DNA of 64,000 nucleotides, taken from NCBI RefSeq assembly GCF_030866765.1, contig NZ_CP133017.1, positions 5,422,501-5,486,500 of the forward strand. Direction: 5' to 3'. This DNA is from Paenibacillus silvisoli. Its GTDB lineage: Bacteria; Bacillota; Bacilli; Paenibacillales; Paenibacillaceae. Both the position numbers and the translations under genes were made by a program. This document shows, one piece after another, positions 17,141-26,387 of the stretch (the first letter of the stretch is position 1; each line of letters starts with the position of its first letter). The notes under the pieces are model-generated. The model was not told the DNA's origin, made no database searches, and was given only the letters and a program-made list of their open reading frames with translations.

Positions 17141-18085
17141 CTAATGCTTTGTCAGTAAACTTTCATTTCGCAGCACCCATGCATAAACGGAGCGTAGCCC
17201 CTCGTCCAATTTGATGTCAGCCTGCCAGCCGAGCCCGTTGATTTTGGCGATGTCTACGATTCGATCAGCCTCTGCTTCCGCATGTGCGGTGTAGACGATT
17301 TCCCCCAAGTAACCCGTGATCGCCTTGATTTTTTCGGCAAGCTCGCGAAGAGTCACTTCTATGCCTGTACCAACGTTAATAATCTCGCTGTCCTCGTAAC
17401 GATCCATTAGAAACAGACAGGCGTCCGCCAAATCGTCGACATGCAGAAACTCGCTTTTACTTTCCCTCGAGCCCAAGATCTCAACGTGAGGCAGCTTGCG
17501 CTGGGTTGCTTCATGAAATCTCTGGAAAAGCGCAGCCAGCGTATTTGAGGCATGCAAGCCATCGTTAGGATGATGCAACCCGTACAACTTCGTCGGCATT
17601 GCGGTAATATACCGTGTTTGGTATTGCTTGTTATAGGCCTGGCACATTTTAATGCCTGCAATCTTGGCGATCGAATACGGCTCGTTCGCTTCTTCCAACG
17701 CACCGGTCAACAGCGCATGCTCTTTCATAGGCTGCGTGGCGTGCTTAGGGTAGAGGCAAGCCGAACCCAGAAATAGCAGCTTCTTGACGCTTGTCTGATA
17801 GCTGGCGTCGATGACATTATGCTGAATCATGAGATTGTCGCGAATCAGGTCGGCAGGACGTTCCCGGTTCGCTTCGCTGCCGCCGACATGGGCCGCCGTC
17901 AGGAATACGTACTCCGGCTGTTCTTTCCTGAACAAATACTGGACTTGCAGCGCGTCTCTCAGATCCAGCTCCGATTTAGGCTTTAATATAAGTCTGGAGC
18001 AGCCTCGCTGTCTAAGCGCGCGGACAATAGCAGAGCCTACGAAGCCCCCATGCCCGGCTACGAATATTTTGGCGTCGCGATTCAT
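17141..18085 (-). CDS. fcl: GDP-L-fucose synthase-like NAD(P)-dependent epimerase
   Basis: The 314-residue protein follows GDP-4-keto-6-deoxymannose epimerase/reductase closely. The Rossmann motif GHGGFVGSA lies at 11-19. LLFLGSACLYPK carries the catalytic Ser108, PYSIAKIAGIKMC carries Tyr137 and Lys141, and a late EFLHVDDLADACLFLM is typical of WcaG/Fcl. The reaction makes GDP-L-fucose for cell-surface glycan. The gmd partner (GDP-mannose dehydratase) is not in the window, so the substrate may come from elsewhere or differ. The ATG has GGAGGAT upstream, and 18 bases separate it from the AraC gene. Confidence 0.87.
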   Translation of the reverse strand: MNRDAKIFVAGHGGFVGSAIVRALRQRGCSRLILKPKSELDLRDALQVQYLFRKEQPEYVFLTAAHVGGSEANRERPADLIRDNLMIQHNVIDASYQTSVKKLLFLGSACLYPKHATQPMKEHALLTGALEEANEPYSIAKIAGIKMCQAYNKQYQTRYITAMPTKLYGLHHPNDGLHASNTLAALFQRFHEATQRKLPHVEILGSRESKSEFLHVDDLADACLFLMDRYEDSEIINVGTGIEVTLRELAEKIKAITGYLGEIVYTAHAEAEADRIVDIAKINGLGWQADIKLDEGLRSVYAWVLRNESLLTKH

Positions 18086-18171
18086 CGTGATCCTCCTAAT
18101 TCAAGCATTTTCAAAATGCTAACTAGCACTAGAATCGTCATCATCATATTCATATCAGGCTGCAATTATGA

Positions 18172-19641
18172 TTAGGCAGTCCCCCGGATCGTCATAAGAT
18201 CCGTCGACTGGAAGGAGACATTGATCCGGCAGCCTAACTCCAGCCCGCCATCCTCCGTGAAACATGCCTCAGCCGTTAAGGCAAAAGGAGTTTCAATAAA
18301 GCGGACCGTCGCGGACAGCTTGTCCGGCTCGAGCCATGTGAACGACGCCGCAACCGGCAGGACATCAACCGGCTGGAACACTTGGGCATCGGGAATCAAG
18401 CCCTTTCCTTCACGCCAGACGCCGCGGCCATAGCTGATCACATTCACCGCCTCGTCGCGGCCTCCTTCTATCGTGATGGCGGCCGAATCCTGCTCGAAGC
18501 GGAACGTAATGGCGCGCCATTGCTGCGGATTTTCTTCGAGCGCGAACCGAATGCCGGAAACGGCCTCTTCGCGCGGCGAGCTTATTTCAACGGAAAGCGG
18601 CTCAAGCTTCAAGCCTGCCAGCCTCGCGGTGAGCCGCTCTGTGTCGGCGTTCTCAACGCGCGCGATAGCTTCTTCGGCCTCCATAGCCGGAAGAAGCTTC
18701 GTCCAGATGGCGTTCATGACCCCTTGCATATCGTTCGTCGCCGATGTGATCGCAATGACCATATCGAGCTCCTGCAGGACGATGCAGAACTGGCCGAATG
18801 CGCCGTCGCCGCGATAGGCGCCATGTCTGCACCGCCAGAATTGGTATCCGTAGCCCTGCGCCCAATCGTTTTCGCCGTCGTCGCCGTTATTGATTTGCTT
18901 CGATGTCGCTTCTTCAACCCATGCCTCGGGAACGATTTGACTGCCTTCCCATTGCCCCTTCTGCAGAAACAGCTGCCCGAACTTCGCGATCCCTTCCGTC
19001 GTCAGCGAAAGTCCCCAGCCACCGGTATTAATGCCGCGCGGGCACTCGTCCCAAGTCGCTCCCGTGATGCCAAGCGGCTCGAACAGGCGCGGCTGCAGGT
19101 AATCCAGCAGCTTCTGTCCCGTAGCCTTTTGCACAATCGCGGATAGCAGGTAGGTCGCCCCGTTGTTATACACAAAATGCGTACCCGGCTCCCGCTCCAC
19201 CGGCACGTTGAGAATCACGCGTGCCCAGTTACCGTCTTCCGCTTGATGAATGCCGGCCGATGTATCGGTTTCATGGCCTGTCCCCATCATGAGCAGATGC
19301 TTAATCTGCATCGCCCGCAGATGGTCGGATGGCGACTCCGGCACATCATCCGGGAAATACGAGAGGACCGGATCGTTCACGTTCAGCAATCCTTCGGCTT
19401 GCGCAAGTCCGATCGCCGTTGACGTGAAGCTCTTGCTGAGCGAGAACAGCATATGGGGCCGCTGCTTCGCGTACGGCGCCCACCAGCCCTCGGCAGCCAC
19501 CTGGCCATGCCGCAAAATCATCATGCTATGCAGTTCAAGCTTACGCTCTTGCCATTCGTCCAACAGCTCCATTATCGCTTGCGGATGAATGCCAACCTCT
19601 TCCGGCCGAACTCTCGGCAGCCGAAGCTCTGTTTGTGTCAT
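18172..19641 (-). CDS. Serine hydrolase, beta-lactamase (class C) family
   Basis: The 489-residue protein has the class C beta-lactamase/esterase fold. The Ser-x-x-Lys motif is SLSK (Ser67, Lys70), and the Tyr-x-Asn equivalent is YNNGAT. The C-terminal 150 residues form an extra beta domain of the kind seen in many Paenibacillaceae members. ATG 19641 is chosen because GGAGG sits 10 bases upstream. No signal peptide is visible, so a cytoplasmic esterase or peptidase role is more likely than antibiotic resistance. The substrate is unknown. Confidence 0.88.
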   Translation of the reverse strand: MTQTELRLPRVRPEEVGIHPQAIMELLDEWQERKLELHSMMILRHGQVAAEGWWAPYAKQRPHMLFSLSKSFTSTAIGLAQAEGLLNVNDPVLSYFPDDVPESPSDHLRAMQIKHLLMMGTGHETDTSAGIHQAEDGNWARVILNVPVEREPGTHFVYNNGATYLLSAIVQKATGQKLLDYLQPRLFEPLGITGATWDECPRGINTGGWGLSLTTEGIAKFGQLFLQKGQWEGSQIVPEAWVEEATSKQINNGDDGENDWAQGYGYQFWRCRHGAYRGDGAFGQFCIVLQELDMVIAITSATNDMQGVMNAIWTKLLPAMEAEEAIARVENADTERLTARLAGLKLEPLSVEISSPREEAVSGIRFALEENPQQWRAITFRFEQDSAAITIEGGRDEAVNVISYGRGVWREGKGLIPDAQVFQPVDVLPVAASFTWLEPDKLSATVRFIETPFALTAEACFTEDGGLELGCRINVSFQSTDLMTIRGTA

Positions 19642-19851
19642 GAATCGATCGCCTCCCATGGATTCATAGATTGAATGAAGATAGCTTTAGTAGTCCTCTG
19701 CGCTTGCAGCGATGCAGCTTTGAAAAATAATCTTAACCTTGTCCAATGTAGGAGCGGCTGACGCCATAGCTCCACAGCCTCCCTCTTCTCGGTGGATGAA
19801 TCCCTCCGCGGCTGGGCTATACTGAGCATAGCACAATTTTTGGAAAAGGTG

Positions 19852-20262
19852 ATGCACTTGTTTGCGCTAGTGAGGCCATTAAGAAAATATATGCACTATG
19901 TGGAGCGAGCCGCAGCGTACGAGTCGCTGTTCTTGCGGCGCAGAGCGCTCGAAACGATGAAAAGGGCTGTGATCCAGCCCTTCACGGATAAAGAAATCGC
20001 AAGCGGACTCGTTTACTTGGGCTTGCTGTCGCTGAAGATGAAGAATCACCGCCAAGCGCTGGATTATTTTGACCAATCGCTCGACATGATCATGGAGGAG
20101 CCCTTTCCCTACTCTAGCAATTTCGGCAAAATCATTAAAGCGTTCATTCGGCAAGGGGATAAAGAAAGGGCGCAGTACTGGCTCAATCAGCTGCTGGCGA
20201 AGCAGAGCTATGATCGGAGGTTTAAGAGGCTGGAGAAGTATAGGGAGATATTGCGAGCCTAG
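19852..20262 (+). CDS. Small TPR-like hypothetical protein
   Basis: The reading frame gives 136 residues from ATG 19852. TTG 19858, with AAAAGGTG upstream, is a possible alternative start. The chain is helical, with tetratricopeptide-like spacing: IASGLVYLGLLSLKMKNHRQALDYFDQSL and FGKIIKAFIRQGDKERAQYWLNQLL. Two TPR-like hairpins in a short protein suggest a protein-binding adaptor. No catalytic motif is seen. The gene is convergent with the creatininase-family gene and only 6 bases from it. Confidence 0.65.
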   Translation: MHLFALVRPLRKYMHYVERAAAYESLFLRRRALETMKRAVIQPFTDKEIASGLVYLGLLSLKMKNHRQALDYFDQSLDMIMEEPFPYSSNFGKIIKAFIRQGDKERAQYWLNQLLAKQSYDRRFKRLEKYREILRA

Positions 20263-20268
20263 CCTGTT

Positions 20269-21012
20269 TCACGCCTGATTTTCGTTAAGCGTCCGAACCC
20301 ATCCTTCGATGCAGCGATCAAGCCAGTACGCGCCTTCCGCCGCATCCGCTTCTTCAGCATCCGGCAGCCACTCCGGCAGCCGAGCCCGTTCGATGCTCTT
20401 CAAGGCGTCCATTCGCACCGTTGCCGGATCGATGTGCTGGATGAGCTGCGTTTCTACCTTCCCGGCATGGCCGATTGGCATCGGTCCCGTATCGTCAGGC
20501 AGTGCCTGCAAATACGTATCGATGCTCCCGACTTGGATGGTCGAGAAAATACGCGGATTCGGCAGCTCCTCCGTCCGTTTCCGCCCCCAGCCATGCCCCC
20601 AAGTCAGCGCCTCCTCGCGCATGAGCTCAGCGGCAGCTCTCCGGAGACTGAGCGCCTGGAGTCCCTCTAATCCTTGATGATGCTGCACGATATAGATCCG
20701 CTTGAAGCCGATCATTCGAAGCCGCCTTAACAGCTCGAGCACATAGCCATAGAAATGTGCGGGGTCAAAATCAATCTCTCCATCAAGCGGCCCCGCTGCC
20801 CAAGACGTCGTCGGGCCGAAGGAAATCGGCGGCGCTACCACGCAAGGCGTGCGCTTCTCCACTTCCATGCATAGATGCTCGGCAATCATGACATCGGTGC
20901 CGACCGGCGAATGCGGCCCGTGATACTCCACAACGCCGGAAGCCATTATGAGCGGCAGCCCGCTGCTTACCGCCTCGCGAACCTGCTCGGGACGCATTCT
21001 CGTTAAATACAT
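20269..21012 (-). CDS. Creatininase family protein
   Basis: The 247-residue protein has the creatininase-family metal site. The N-terminal EYHGPHSPVGTD motif supplies Glu, His and Asp ligands. A central HHQGLEG-containing segment matches the conserved His/Glu region. These amidohydrolases act on creatinine, formamidopyrimidines or related cyclic amides, and the fold alone does not tell which. It is monocistronic, with the convergent TPR-like gene on one side and the divergent nuclease gene on the other. Confidence 0.85.
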   Translation of the reverse strand: MYLTRMRPEQVREAVSSGLPLIMASGVVEYHGPHSPVGTDVMIAEHLCMEVEKRTPCVVAPPISFGPTTSWAAGPLDGEIDFDPAHFYGYVLELLRRLRMIGFKRIYIVQHHQGLEGLQALSLRRAAAELMREEALTWGHGWGRKRTEELPNPRIFSTIQVGSIDTYLQALPDDTGPMPIGHAGKVETQLIQHIDPATVRMDALKSIERARLPEWLPDAEEADAAEGAYWLDRCIEGWVRTLNENQA

Positions 21013-21258
21013 GGCTCTTCCCTTCCCCTCTCTCTCATCCGCTACTCGTCACGCATTTCCATTCTAGTGGAAGCGTACACCTATGGATGTAAATAAACCG
21101 ATGCGTTATACGGCAATCCGGAAATTCCGCGCTTCACCAAAAAACAATGAATTATCCACTTCCAAGTGTTTATTCCTTATAATTACCAAATAATTACGTA
21201 GAAGCGCAAATGATTTTCATAGTAATATGGTTGAATCATTCTATTTAGGAGGATTCAA

Positions 21259-22176
21259 TTGAAGAAGCTCATCGTCGTACTCGTTTTTATTCTTTCTTTT
21301 AGCTCATTCTCGGTGGCAACGGCAGCAAGTAAAATCACCGTCAAAATTAACGGGGCCGCTCAATCCTACGATCAACCGCCCGAAATGGTAAACAACAGCG
21401 TCATGGTGCCGCTCAGAGGCATTTTCGAAGCCTTGGATGCAACGCTGCAAGTCCAAGGGAAAACCATAACCGCCAACAAAAATAAGACGAAGGTCGTTCT
21501 AACGATTGGCGAGAAAACGGCTACGATCGATGGCAAAAAAATTACGCTTCAACAAAAATCGCTGGTGATTAAAGGCCGTACGCTGGTTCCGCTGCGCTTC
21601 GTTGCCGATGCATTAGGCGCGGAAGTGAAATGGGAACAAGCGACCAAGACCGTTCTTATTACGAGCGGCAAAACAGCTGGCATCGTCACCTTGTATTTCC
21701 CTGCAGACCGATATCCGGCGACAGCGGCTCATATTACGGCAGCTATGAAAAACGGCGAATCCGCCGTATGTACCATCGATCGCGAGGGTGCGGATCAAAA
21801 CCGCGAGGAGTCGCTTAAAGGCATTCCGACTAAAGACGGCTACGACCGCGATGAATGGCCGATGGCGATGTGCGCGGAAGGAGGAACCGGTGCAGACGTG
21901 GAGTATGTGGAATCGTCCGACAATCGCGGGGCGGGAGCTTGGGTAGGCAATCAATTGGAAGACTATCCGAATGGCACGAAAGTAAAGTTCGTTATCGCTG
22001 AAACGTTTGGTACGTCGCAACCAAGTACGGGTACGAGCAGTGGCGGTACTACGGTCACTTACGCGAATTGCGCGGAGGTAAAAGCAGCCGGGAAGGCCCC
22101 GTTGCATTCTGGTGATCCGGGCTACAGCTTTAAACTGGATCGAGATAAAGACGGAGTGGCTTGCGAGGTATCCTAA
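21259..22176 (+). CDS. Secreted NucA/NucB-type nuclease with stalk and Excalibur domain
   Basis: The 305-residue protein has three parts. Residues 1-22 are a signal peptide. Residues 25-135 are a copper amine oxidase N-terminal type stalk ([15 protein letters not shown] and [18 protein letters not shown]). Residues 143-250 match the NucA/NucB DNase domain, with [26 protein letters not shown] and [11 protein letters not shown]. Residues 268-305 are an Excalibur calcium-binding motif, with Cys271, DRDKDG at 294-299 and Cys302. A TTG start is used, with AGGAGG 6 bases upstream. It is probably a wall-associated DNase. Adhesion through the stalk is inference. Confidence 0.9.
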   Translation: MKKLIVVLVFILSFSSFSVATAASKITVKINGAAQSYDQPPEMVNNSVMVPLRGIFEALDATLQVQGKTITANKNKTKVVLTIGEKTATIDGKKITLQQKSLVIKGRTLVPLRFVADALGAEVKWEQATKTVLITSGKTAGIVTLYFPADRYPATAAHITAAMKNGESAVCTIDREGADQNREESLKGIPTKDGYDRDEWPMAMCAEGGTGADVEYVESSDNRGAGAWVGNQLEDYPNGTKVKFVIAETFGTSQPSTGTSSGGTTVTYANCAEVKAAGKAPLHSGDPGYSFKLDRDKDGVACEVS

Positions 22177-22190
22177 TACTATGAATGAAG

Positions 22191-22224
22191 GCCGTCGGGA
22201 TAAGCCCGGCGGCTCTTTCTTTTG
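22191..22224 (+). terminator. Terminator of the nuclease gene
   Basis: GCCG-CGGG pairs with CCCG-CGGC across a short loop, and TCTTTCTTTT follows. Confidence 0.75.
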
Positions 22225-22443
22225 CATAAATACTAGTGCGTACTCAGTAGATATACGTTTTAAGACTCCTTTAGCGTTGTTAGCCGCTTAATCCGACAAA
22301 AGTCCCTACTTTTTGCTTCCAAGGACCGTATATGAGATTGGCTCGTCAATTATTCCAACAAACAGACAACAAAGAGTGACATCTTTATCACCTAATATAT
22401 GGTAGCATTGTACTAGATTCTTATATGAATGGAGCGAATTCAG

Positions 22444-22716
22444 ATGATCCAAGACAATCAGCAGCAAATTCATGATTTCGTTAAACTCATCCAAAGTTTT
22501 TCCGAAATGACCAACATGATTAGCTTGGAATGGTCGAATTTGAACAATGCAAATTGGATAGCCGTTAGTGTGCGCGAGTACCCTTTCCCGTACTCGATCG
22601 ATGTCATGAAAGTAAAAATCAGCGAATGGGCAGAAGCGCTCTCCAATCAAGCCGAATCAAGAGCACAAGCAGTGGATAACTGGCTGCAACCGGCAAAGCT
22701 AGAATCAAGCTACTAA
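22444..22716 (+). CDS. Small hypothetical protein
   Basis: ATG 22444 gives a 90-residue protein. GGAG lies 9 bases upstream, and an in-frame ATG at 22429 has no such site. The chain is largely alpha-helical (IHDFVKLIQSFSEMTNM, AEALSNQAESRAQAVDNWL), with no signal peptide, Cys or membrane segment. I do not recognise a family. An opposite-strand open frame covers much of it, so existence rests on the ribosome binding site and sensible composition. Confidence 0.5.
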   Translation: MIQDNQQQIHDFVKLIQSFSEMTNMISLEWSNLNNANWIAVSVREYPFPYSIDVMKVKISEWAEALSNQAESRAQAVDNWLQPAKLESSY

Positions 22717-22751
22717 GCAAATCAAGGCACAGGGGCACCTCTACATAGACA

Positions 22752-22791
22752 AATAAAACAAGGGATCCTCGTATTAAACGGGGATCCCTTG
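22752..22791 (-). terminator. Terminator of the DUF4874-like gene
   Basis: CAAGGGATCC pairs with GGATCCCTTG, and TTTTATT follows on the minus strand. Confidence 0.85.
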
Positions 22792-22822
22792 CCTATGCCT
22801 GCATATAATAGCCGTTGCACTC

Positions 22823-24907
22823 TTAACTTCGAACGATTTGGATCCGGTCGAAGTCCGGAGCCCATCCGGTAGGGTTCGAAAACATAATCGTATTGTCTCC
22901 TGCTTTCAGCTGTACGGTCGCCCGTAAAGTGCCGAGTGTAGTCCAACTGCCTGTAGACGGGAAGCTTAAGTTGGCTGTCGTACCGTTTACGCTTATTCGA
23001 GCCGATCTTGCTGCCGAATCTCCATTCACGTAGAAAATGATCAACGTATAGGCTCCAGCGGCTGCCACATTAATCCGGTTGAACTGAAGCGTACCTCTGT
23101 TGTTGCCGACGTAACCGACTTTTGCGCCGCCCGAGCAGGAACTGCACGACACTACTCTAGCGCCTCCTGCAAGCGTATTGGCGGAAGACTCCGCTTCAAA
23201 CGTAACTGAAGTGCCGCCGGTACTAGCTGCATTCGTCGTTACGCTAATCACGTTGCTGTTCCCCGAAACATTGCCTGCCGCATCTTTCGCTCTAACCATA
23301 TAGGTATAGCTCGTCGATGCTCTAAGTCCGGAATCGGTGAAGGAAGTGCTTGCCGCGGTACCGGCCAAACCGCCGTTCCGATAGATTTCGTAGCCAGATA
23401 CGCCGACATTATCCGTCGCAGCTGACCAGCCGAGGCTGATGCTGCTTGCCGTTTTGCCTGTCGATGTTAGCGTCGGGGCAGACGGCGCTTGCGTATCAAT
23501 GCCTCCGCCTTCGACGCTTCCGGTGTACGCACCGCTTGTCAGGCTATAGCCAAGCGTCGTATCGCTTTTCAATCGTGCGAACGAACCAAGTGATTGATTA
23601 GCGGGAGCCGTGCCGATGCCGACTCTACCGATCGGCGTTCTGCCTCCGGCGTAATAGTTGGTATTGGCAAATCGTGCGCTTGGCATCCAGCCAGCCGGAT
23701 CCAGAATGGCCAGCGCCAGGGTATAGGTTCCGTTCGGCACGGTCCTCGGAATCGTAAACATGGCGTTTACCGTATTGACGGCCGGTGCTTGATTGTAAGC
23801 ACGAGTCGACTTGTTCCATCCCGTCCCGGGCAGCCATTTTCGAATGTCATCTTGGAACAATCCCTTCCAGGCAACCGTCCCATCGCTCTTCAGCAGACTC
23901 GCTTCGACCGGCCAGTTATAATAGAACGGCGAAGAGCCTTTGTTCGTCACTTGGAACGATACGTTTATCGTTCCGCCAGGCGCCACATTGTCCGTGAACG
24001 ATGCCTGACTCAGCACAAAACGATAGCCCAGCACCTTCTGCATGTTCACAGCCCCGGCTGCGACTGCGGCATTGCTCGCCGTATAATCCGAAATCCAGCC
24101 TAAGCTCGAAGTGTGGGTGTTCATAATCCAGTCAATGACATAGTTCGTGTTTGACGCGCTGCTGAGCGTTCCATTCGGATTGCCGCCTAAACTGGACTGA
24201 TTGCCCCAGTTATAGGCTACTTCACCGCTGTTGATCTGCGTCCTCCACGTATCGCGAGAAATTTCCCCATTCCCGCCGGCGGCATCATCCGGCAGCGCGA
24301 AGGAATCCCAGAAAATTCCGAAATTGTAAGACACGAACGTCTCTGGATAGCGCACAAGCACTTTTTTGTTACGGAACGCTGCCGTTGACGCATCGCCTAG
24401 CGCCTTTTGAAAACTGAGCGGGATACGATTTGTCCCGTCAGGAAACTTATTAGGATAAATATGGTGCTCGCCCCATCTTCCATATAATCCAAGCTCTACA
24501 AAGGCTACCCGCGGATCGTTGTCCCATGCTTGCCCAATCTTCGCGATGAACGCCACAAGCCGGGATTTCAAGGTGTCCGACAGCCATTGATTGACGGGAT
24601 CGCCATGCGGGACGCCGTTTGGCCAAAACTCCCCGGATCCCGGTTGAACGATGACGACGCGTGGAACGACCTTAATATTCTTTTTCTCAATGCCCGCCCA
24701 AGCCTTATTGCTCCAATCTTTGATCTTCTGAACGGTGTCTGTTGCATTAACCTCCAGATCGGTGTACTTGATATAATGTTTATAAATAGCCGCATATTCA
24801 TGATTCGGAAAAGAAGTAACGTTTACGTCGCGCGACGGTCTAAAACCCATGATGGGATTTCTGAATGCTTCCGGCGTTTCAGCCAATTTAACCGTAATGG
24901 TTCCCAC
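22823..24907 (-). CDS. DUF4874/DUF4832-like glycosidase with FN3 and carbohydrate-binding module
   Basis: This 694-residue protein has an N-terminal TIM-barrel-like region with NPIMGFRPSRD and FVELGLYGRWGEHH, as in DUF4874. A DUF4832-like beta domain follows (about 285-430), then a fibronectin type III repeat (about 475-560). A CBM6/35-like module (about 570-694) with FEAESSANTLAGGA ends in DFDRIQIVRS. It is likely an enzyme or binding protein for extracellular polysaccharide. The start is GTG 24907. GAGGAGG lies 12 bases upstream but points better at an out-of-frame ATG. No signal peptide is seen, which is odd for this architecture. Confidence 0.8.
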   Translation of the reverse strand: MGTITVKLAETPEAFRNPIMGFRPSRDVNVTSFPNHEYAAIYKHYIKYTDLEVNATDTVQKIKDWSNKAWAGIEKKNIKVVPRVVIVQPGSGEFWPNGVPHGDPVNQWLSDTLKSRLVAFIAKIGQAWDNDPRVAFVELGLYGRWGEHHIYPNKFPDGTNRIPLSFQKALGDASTAAFRNKKVLVRYPETFVSYNFGIFWDSFALPDDAAGGNGEISRDTWRTQINSGEVAYNWGNQSSLGGNPNGTLSSASNTNYVIDWIMNTHTSSLGWISDYTASNAAVAAGAVNMQKVLGYRFVLSQASFTDNVAPGGTINVSFQVTNKGSSPFYYNWPVEASLLKSDGTVAWKGLFQDDIRKWLPGTGWNKSTRAYNQAPAVNTVNAMFTIPRTVPNGTYTLALAILDPAGWMPSARFANTNYYAGGRTPIGRVGIGTAPANQSLGSFARLKSDTTLGYSLTSGAYTGSVEGGGIDTQAPSAPTLTSTGKTASSISLGWSAATDNVGVSGYEIYRNGGLAGTAASTSFTDSGLRASTSYTYMVRAKDAAGNVSGNSNVISVTTNAASTGGTSVTFEAESSANTLAGGARVVSCSSCSGGAKVGYVGNNRGTLQFNRINVAAAGAYTLIIFYVNGDSAARSARISVNGTTANLSFPSTGSWTTLGTLRATVQLKAGDNTIMFSNPTGWAPDFDRIQIVRS

Positions 24908-25036
24908 TGTCTCATTCGCCTCCTCAAAAACTTGTTCCCTCCGCTCCGGATTAACATGAGCAATTCTGCCGTGCAGAGGGGCTTTTTAAACTTTATTTCT
25001 CTTACAATATACGAGGACGAGCATAATCGGTGATGA

Positions 25037-25080
25037 AAATGAAAGAAAAAGCAAGCCCATTTCATAATTGGGCTTGCTTG
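25037..25080 (-). terminator. Hairpin terminator, second in tandem
   Basis: AAGCAAGCCCA pairs with TGGGCTTGCTT, and TTTTTCTTTC follows on the minus strand. It lies past the stronger 25121-25165 hairpin and could catch read-through. Confidence 0.75.
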
Positions 25081-25120
25081 AGTTCGAGGATCAGGTATCA
25101 CTGAAAGTGCACGGGGTGGT

Positions 25121-25165
25121 AAAAAAAAAGAGACGTTTGACTCCTGCGGAAGTCAAACGGCCTCT
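25121..25165 (-). terminator. Terminator of the YuiH-like gene
   Basis: CGTTTGACT pairs with AGTCAAACG in a longer stem, and nine T residues follow on the minus strand. Confidence 0.88.
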
Positions 25166-25204
25166 ATTGGACTGACTGGGAGCTTAACCCCTGGTTGGTC
25201 TTTT

Positions 25205-25795
25205 CTAATCAAAATCATATCTCTGCTCTTTAAACGGATCCCCATACATATGGTACCCATTCCGCTCCCAGAAGCCGGCCTTATCCGCCGCCATGAACTC
25301 GATTCCGCGCAGCCATTTCGCGCTCTTCCAGAAGTACAGGTGCGGCACGACCATCCGTACCGGATACCCGTGCTCCGGCGAGAGCAGCTCGCCGTTATGC
25401 TTGATCGCGAGGAACGACGTGTCGCGCAGGAAATCCTCCAGCGGCAAATTCGTCGTCCAGCCGTGCTCGGCGTGCAGCATGACGAACTTCGCTTCCGGCG
25501 CCAGCTTCACCCGCTCCATAACGGTGGATACGGCAACCCCTTCCCACACATTGTCGAGCTTCGACCAGGTCGTCACGCAATGAATATCGTTCGCGAACTC
25601 GCGGCGGGGGAGCTTCATGAAATCCTTATACGGAATAACGGCTTCTTCCTCCACCAAGCCGAACAAACGCAAATTCCATAGACTCATATCGCGGTAGTAC
25701 GGCACCTCGCCATGATGCAGGACGGGAAAGCCCGCCGTCACCCGCTGTCCGGGCGGCACTCTTGTAGGATCCAGAGTAGGTTGGATAAGATTCAC
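25205..25795 (-). CDS. Sulfite oxidase-like molybdopterin oxidoreductase (YuiH type)
   Basis: The 196-residue protein is a short form of the sulfite oxidase fold, like Bacillus YuiH. HCVTTWSKLDN carries the conserved Cys expected to ligate molybdenum. HGWTTNLPLEDFL, EHGYPVRMVVPHLYFWKSAKWL and WERNGYHMYGDPF are typical family blocks. No Tat signal is present, so it is probably cytoplasmic. The natural substrate of YuiH is unsettled. The start is GTG 25795, with GGAG just before it, and is the only option because TAG lies four codons upstream. It follows the CBO0543 gene by 37 bases. Confidence 0.88.
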   Translation of the reverse strand: MNLIQPTLDPTRVPPGQRVTAGFPVLHHGEVPYYRDMSLWNLRLFGLVEEEAVIPYKDFMKLPRREFANDIHCVTTWSKLDNVWEGVAVSTVMERVKLAPEAKFVMLHAEHGWTTNLPLEDFLRDTSFLAIKHNGELLSPEHGYPVRMVVPHLYFWKSAKWLRGIEFMAADKAGFWERNGYHMYGDPFKEQRYDFD

Positions 25796-25832
25796 GCTCC
25801 AAATCTAGATTTGCATTAGCATAGCGCCTAAA

Positions 25833-26303
25833 CTACGCCCTAACTTTCCTGAAAAACCACTGCGTATACATATAAGACAACAGCAGGATCAGCGTCAGCG
25901 AAATATAGCTCATCTGCCATGACCAGTTGATGTACTTGACCAGCTTCGTGTGCTTCTCCAGAACGATCTCGACAACCGTAATCAAAGCCGGAAGCAACAG
26001 CGCGTAGCCGACCTGGATATACTTTGGCTTCGATTGTGGAAAATGACAGTTGAAGATGGCGCTCACGGCAGGGAAAACAAAATACTCGAACGTGAAGCTC
26101 GACTTATACACAACGCTCAAAAATCCAACCGGATAGTTAATCAACCGGCCTTGCACGACGAGCGCCCCCAGCAGCCAGCACGGTACCTGCATAAACATGA
26201 AGCTCACTTGAGCCCGCATAAAGTTATTGCGATTGATAAAGATCACCAAGAGCAGCGCAGTGAAAGCCCAAACCGCGATGAGCACGTACGTTTCCAATGA
26301 CAT
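25833..26303 (-). CDS. CBO0543 family membrane protein
   Basis: ATG 26303 gives 156 residues with about four or five transmembrane helices. Examples are YVLIAVWAFTALLLVIFI near the N-terminus and ISLTLILLLSYMYTQWFF at the C-terminus. INYPVGFLSVVYKSSFTFEYFVFPA is typical of this family, common in spore-forming Firmicutes and of unknown function. AGGTG lies 7 bases upstream of ATG. It is read from its own promoter, probably together with the YuiH-like gene. Confidence 0.82.
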   Translation of the reverse strand: MSLETYVLIAVWAFTALLLVIFINRNNFMRAQVSFMFMQVPCWLLGALVVQGRLINYPVGFLSVVYKSSFTFEYFVFPAVSAIFNCHFPQSKPKYIQVGYALLLPALITVVEIVLEKHTKLVKYINWSWQMSYISLTLILLLSYMYTQWFFRKVRA

Positions 26304-26325
26304 GGCGAGCACCTATTTTCGGTCA

Positions 26326-26354
26326 ACTATAGTCGTACGACCACATAATTCCAA
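26326..26354 (-). promoter_or_regulatory. Sigma-A promoter for the CBO0543/yuiH operon
   Basis: On the minus strand, TTGGAA (26349-26354) and TATAGT (26326-26331) are exactly 17 bases apart. This lies 22 bases upstream of the start codon. Confidence 0.75.
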
Positions 26355-26387
26355 TTGCAGGACTATAGCTTTCCCAAAAATAAACAT

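Noticed and set aside
21178-21183. TATAAT as the promoter of the nuclease gene
   Set aside because: No acceptable -35 box lies 16-18 bases upstream.
22306-22650. Minus-strand frame opposite the 90-residue small protein
   Set aside because: It lacks a ribosome binding site, and the plus-strand frame has one.
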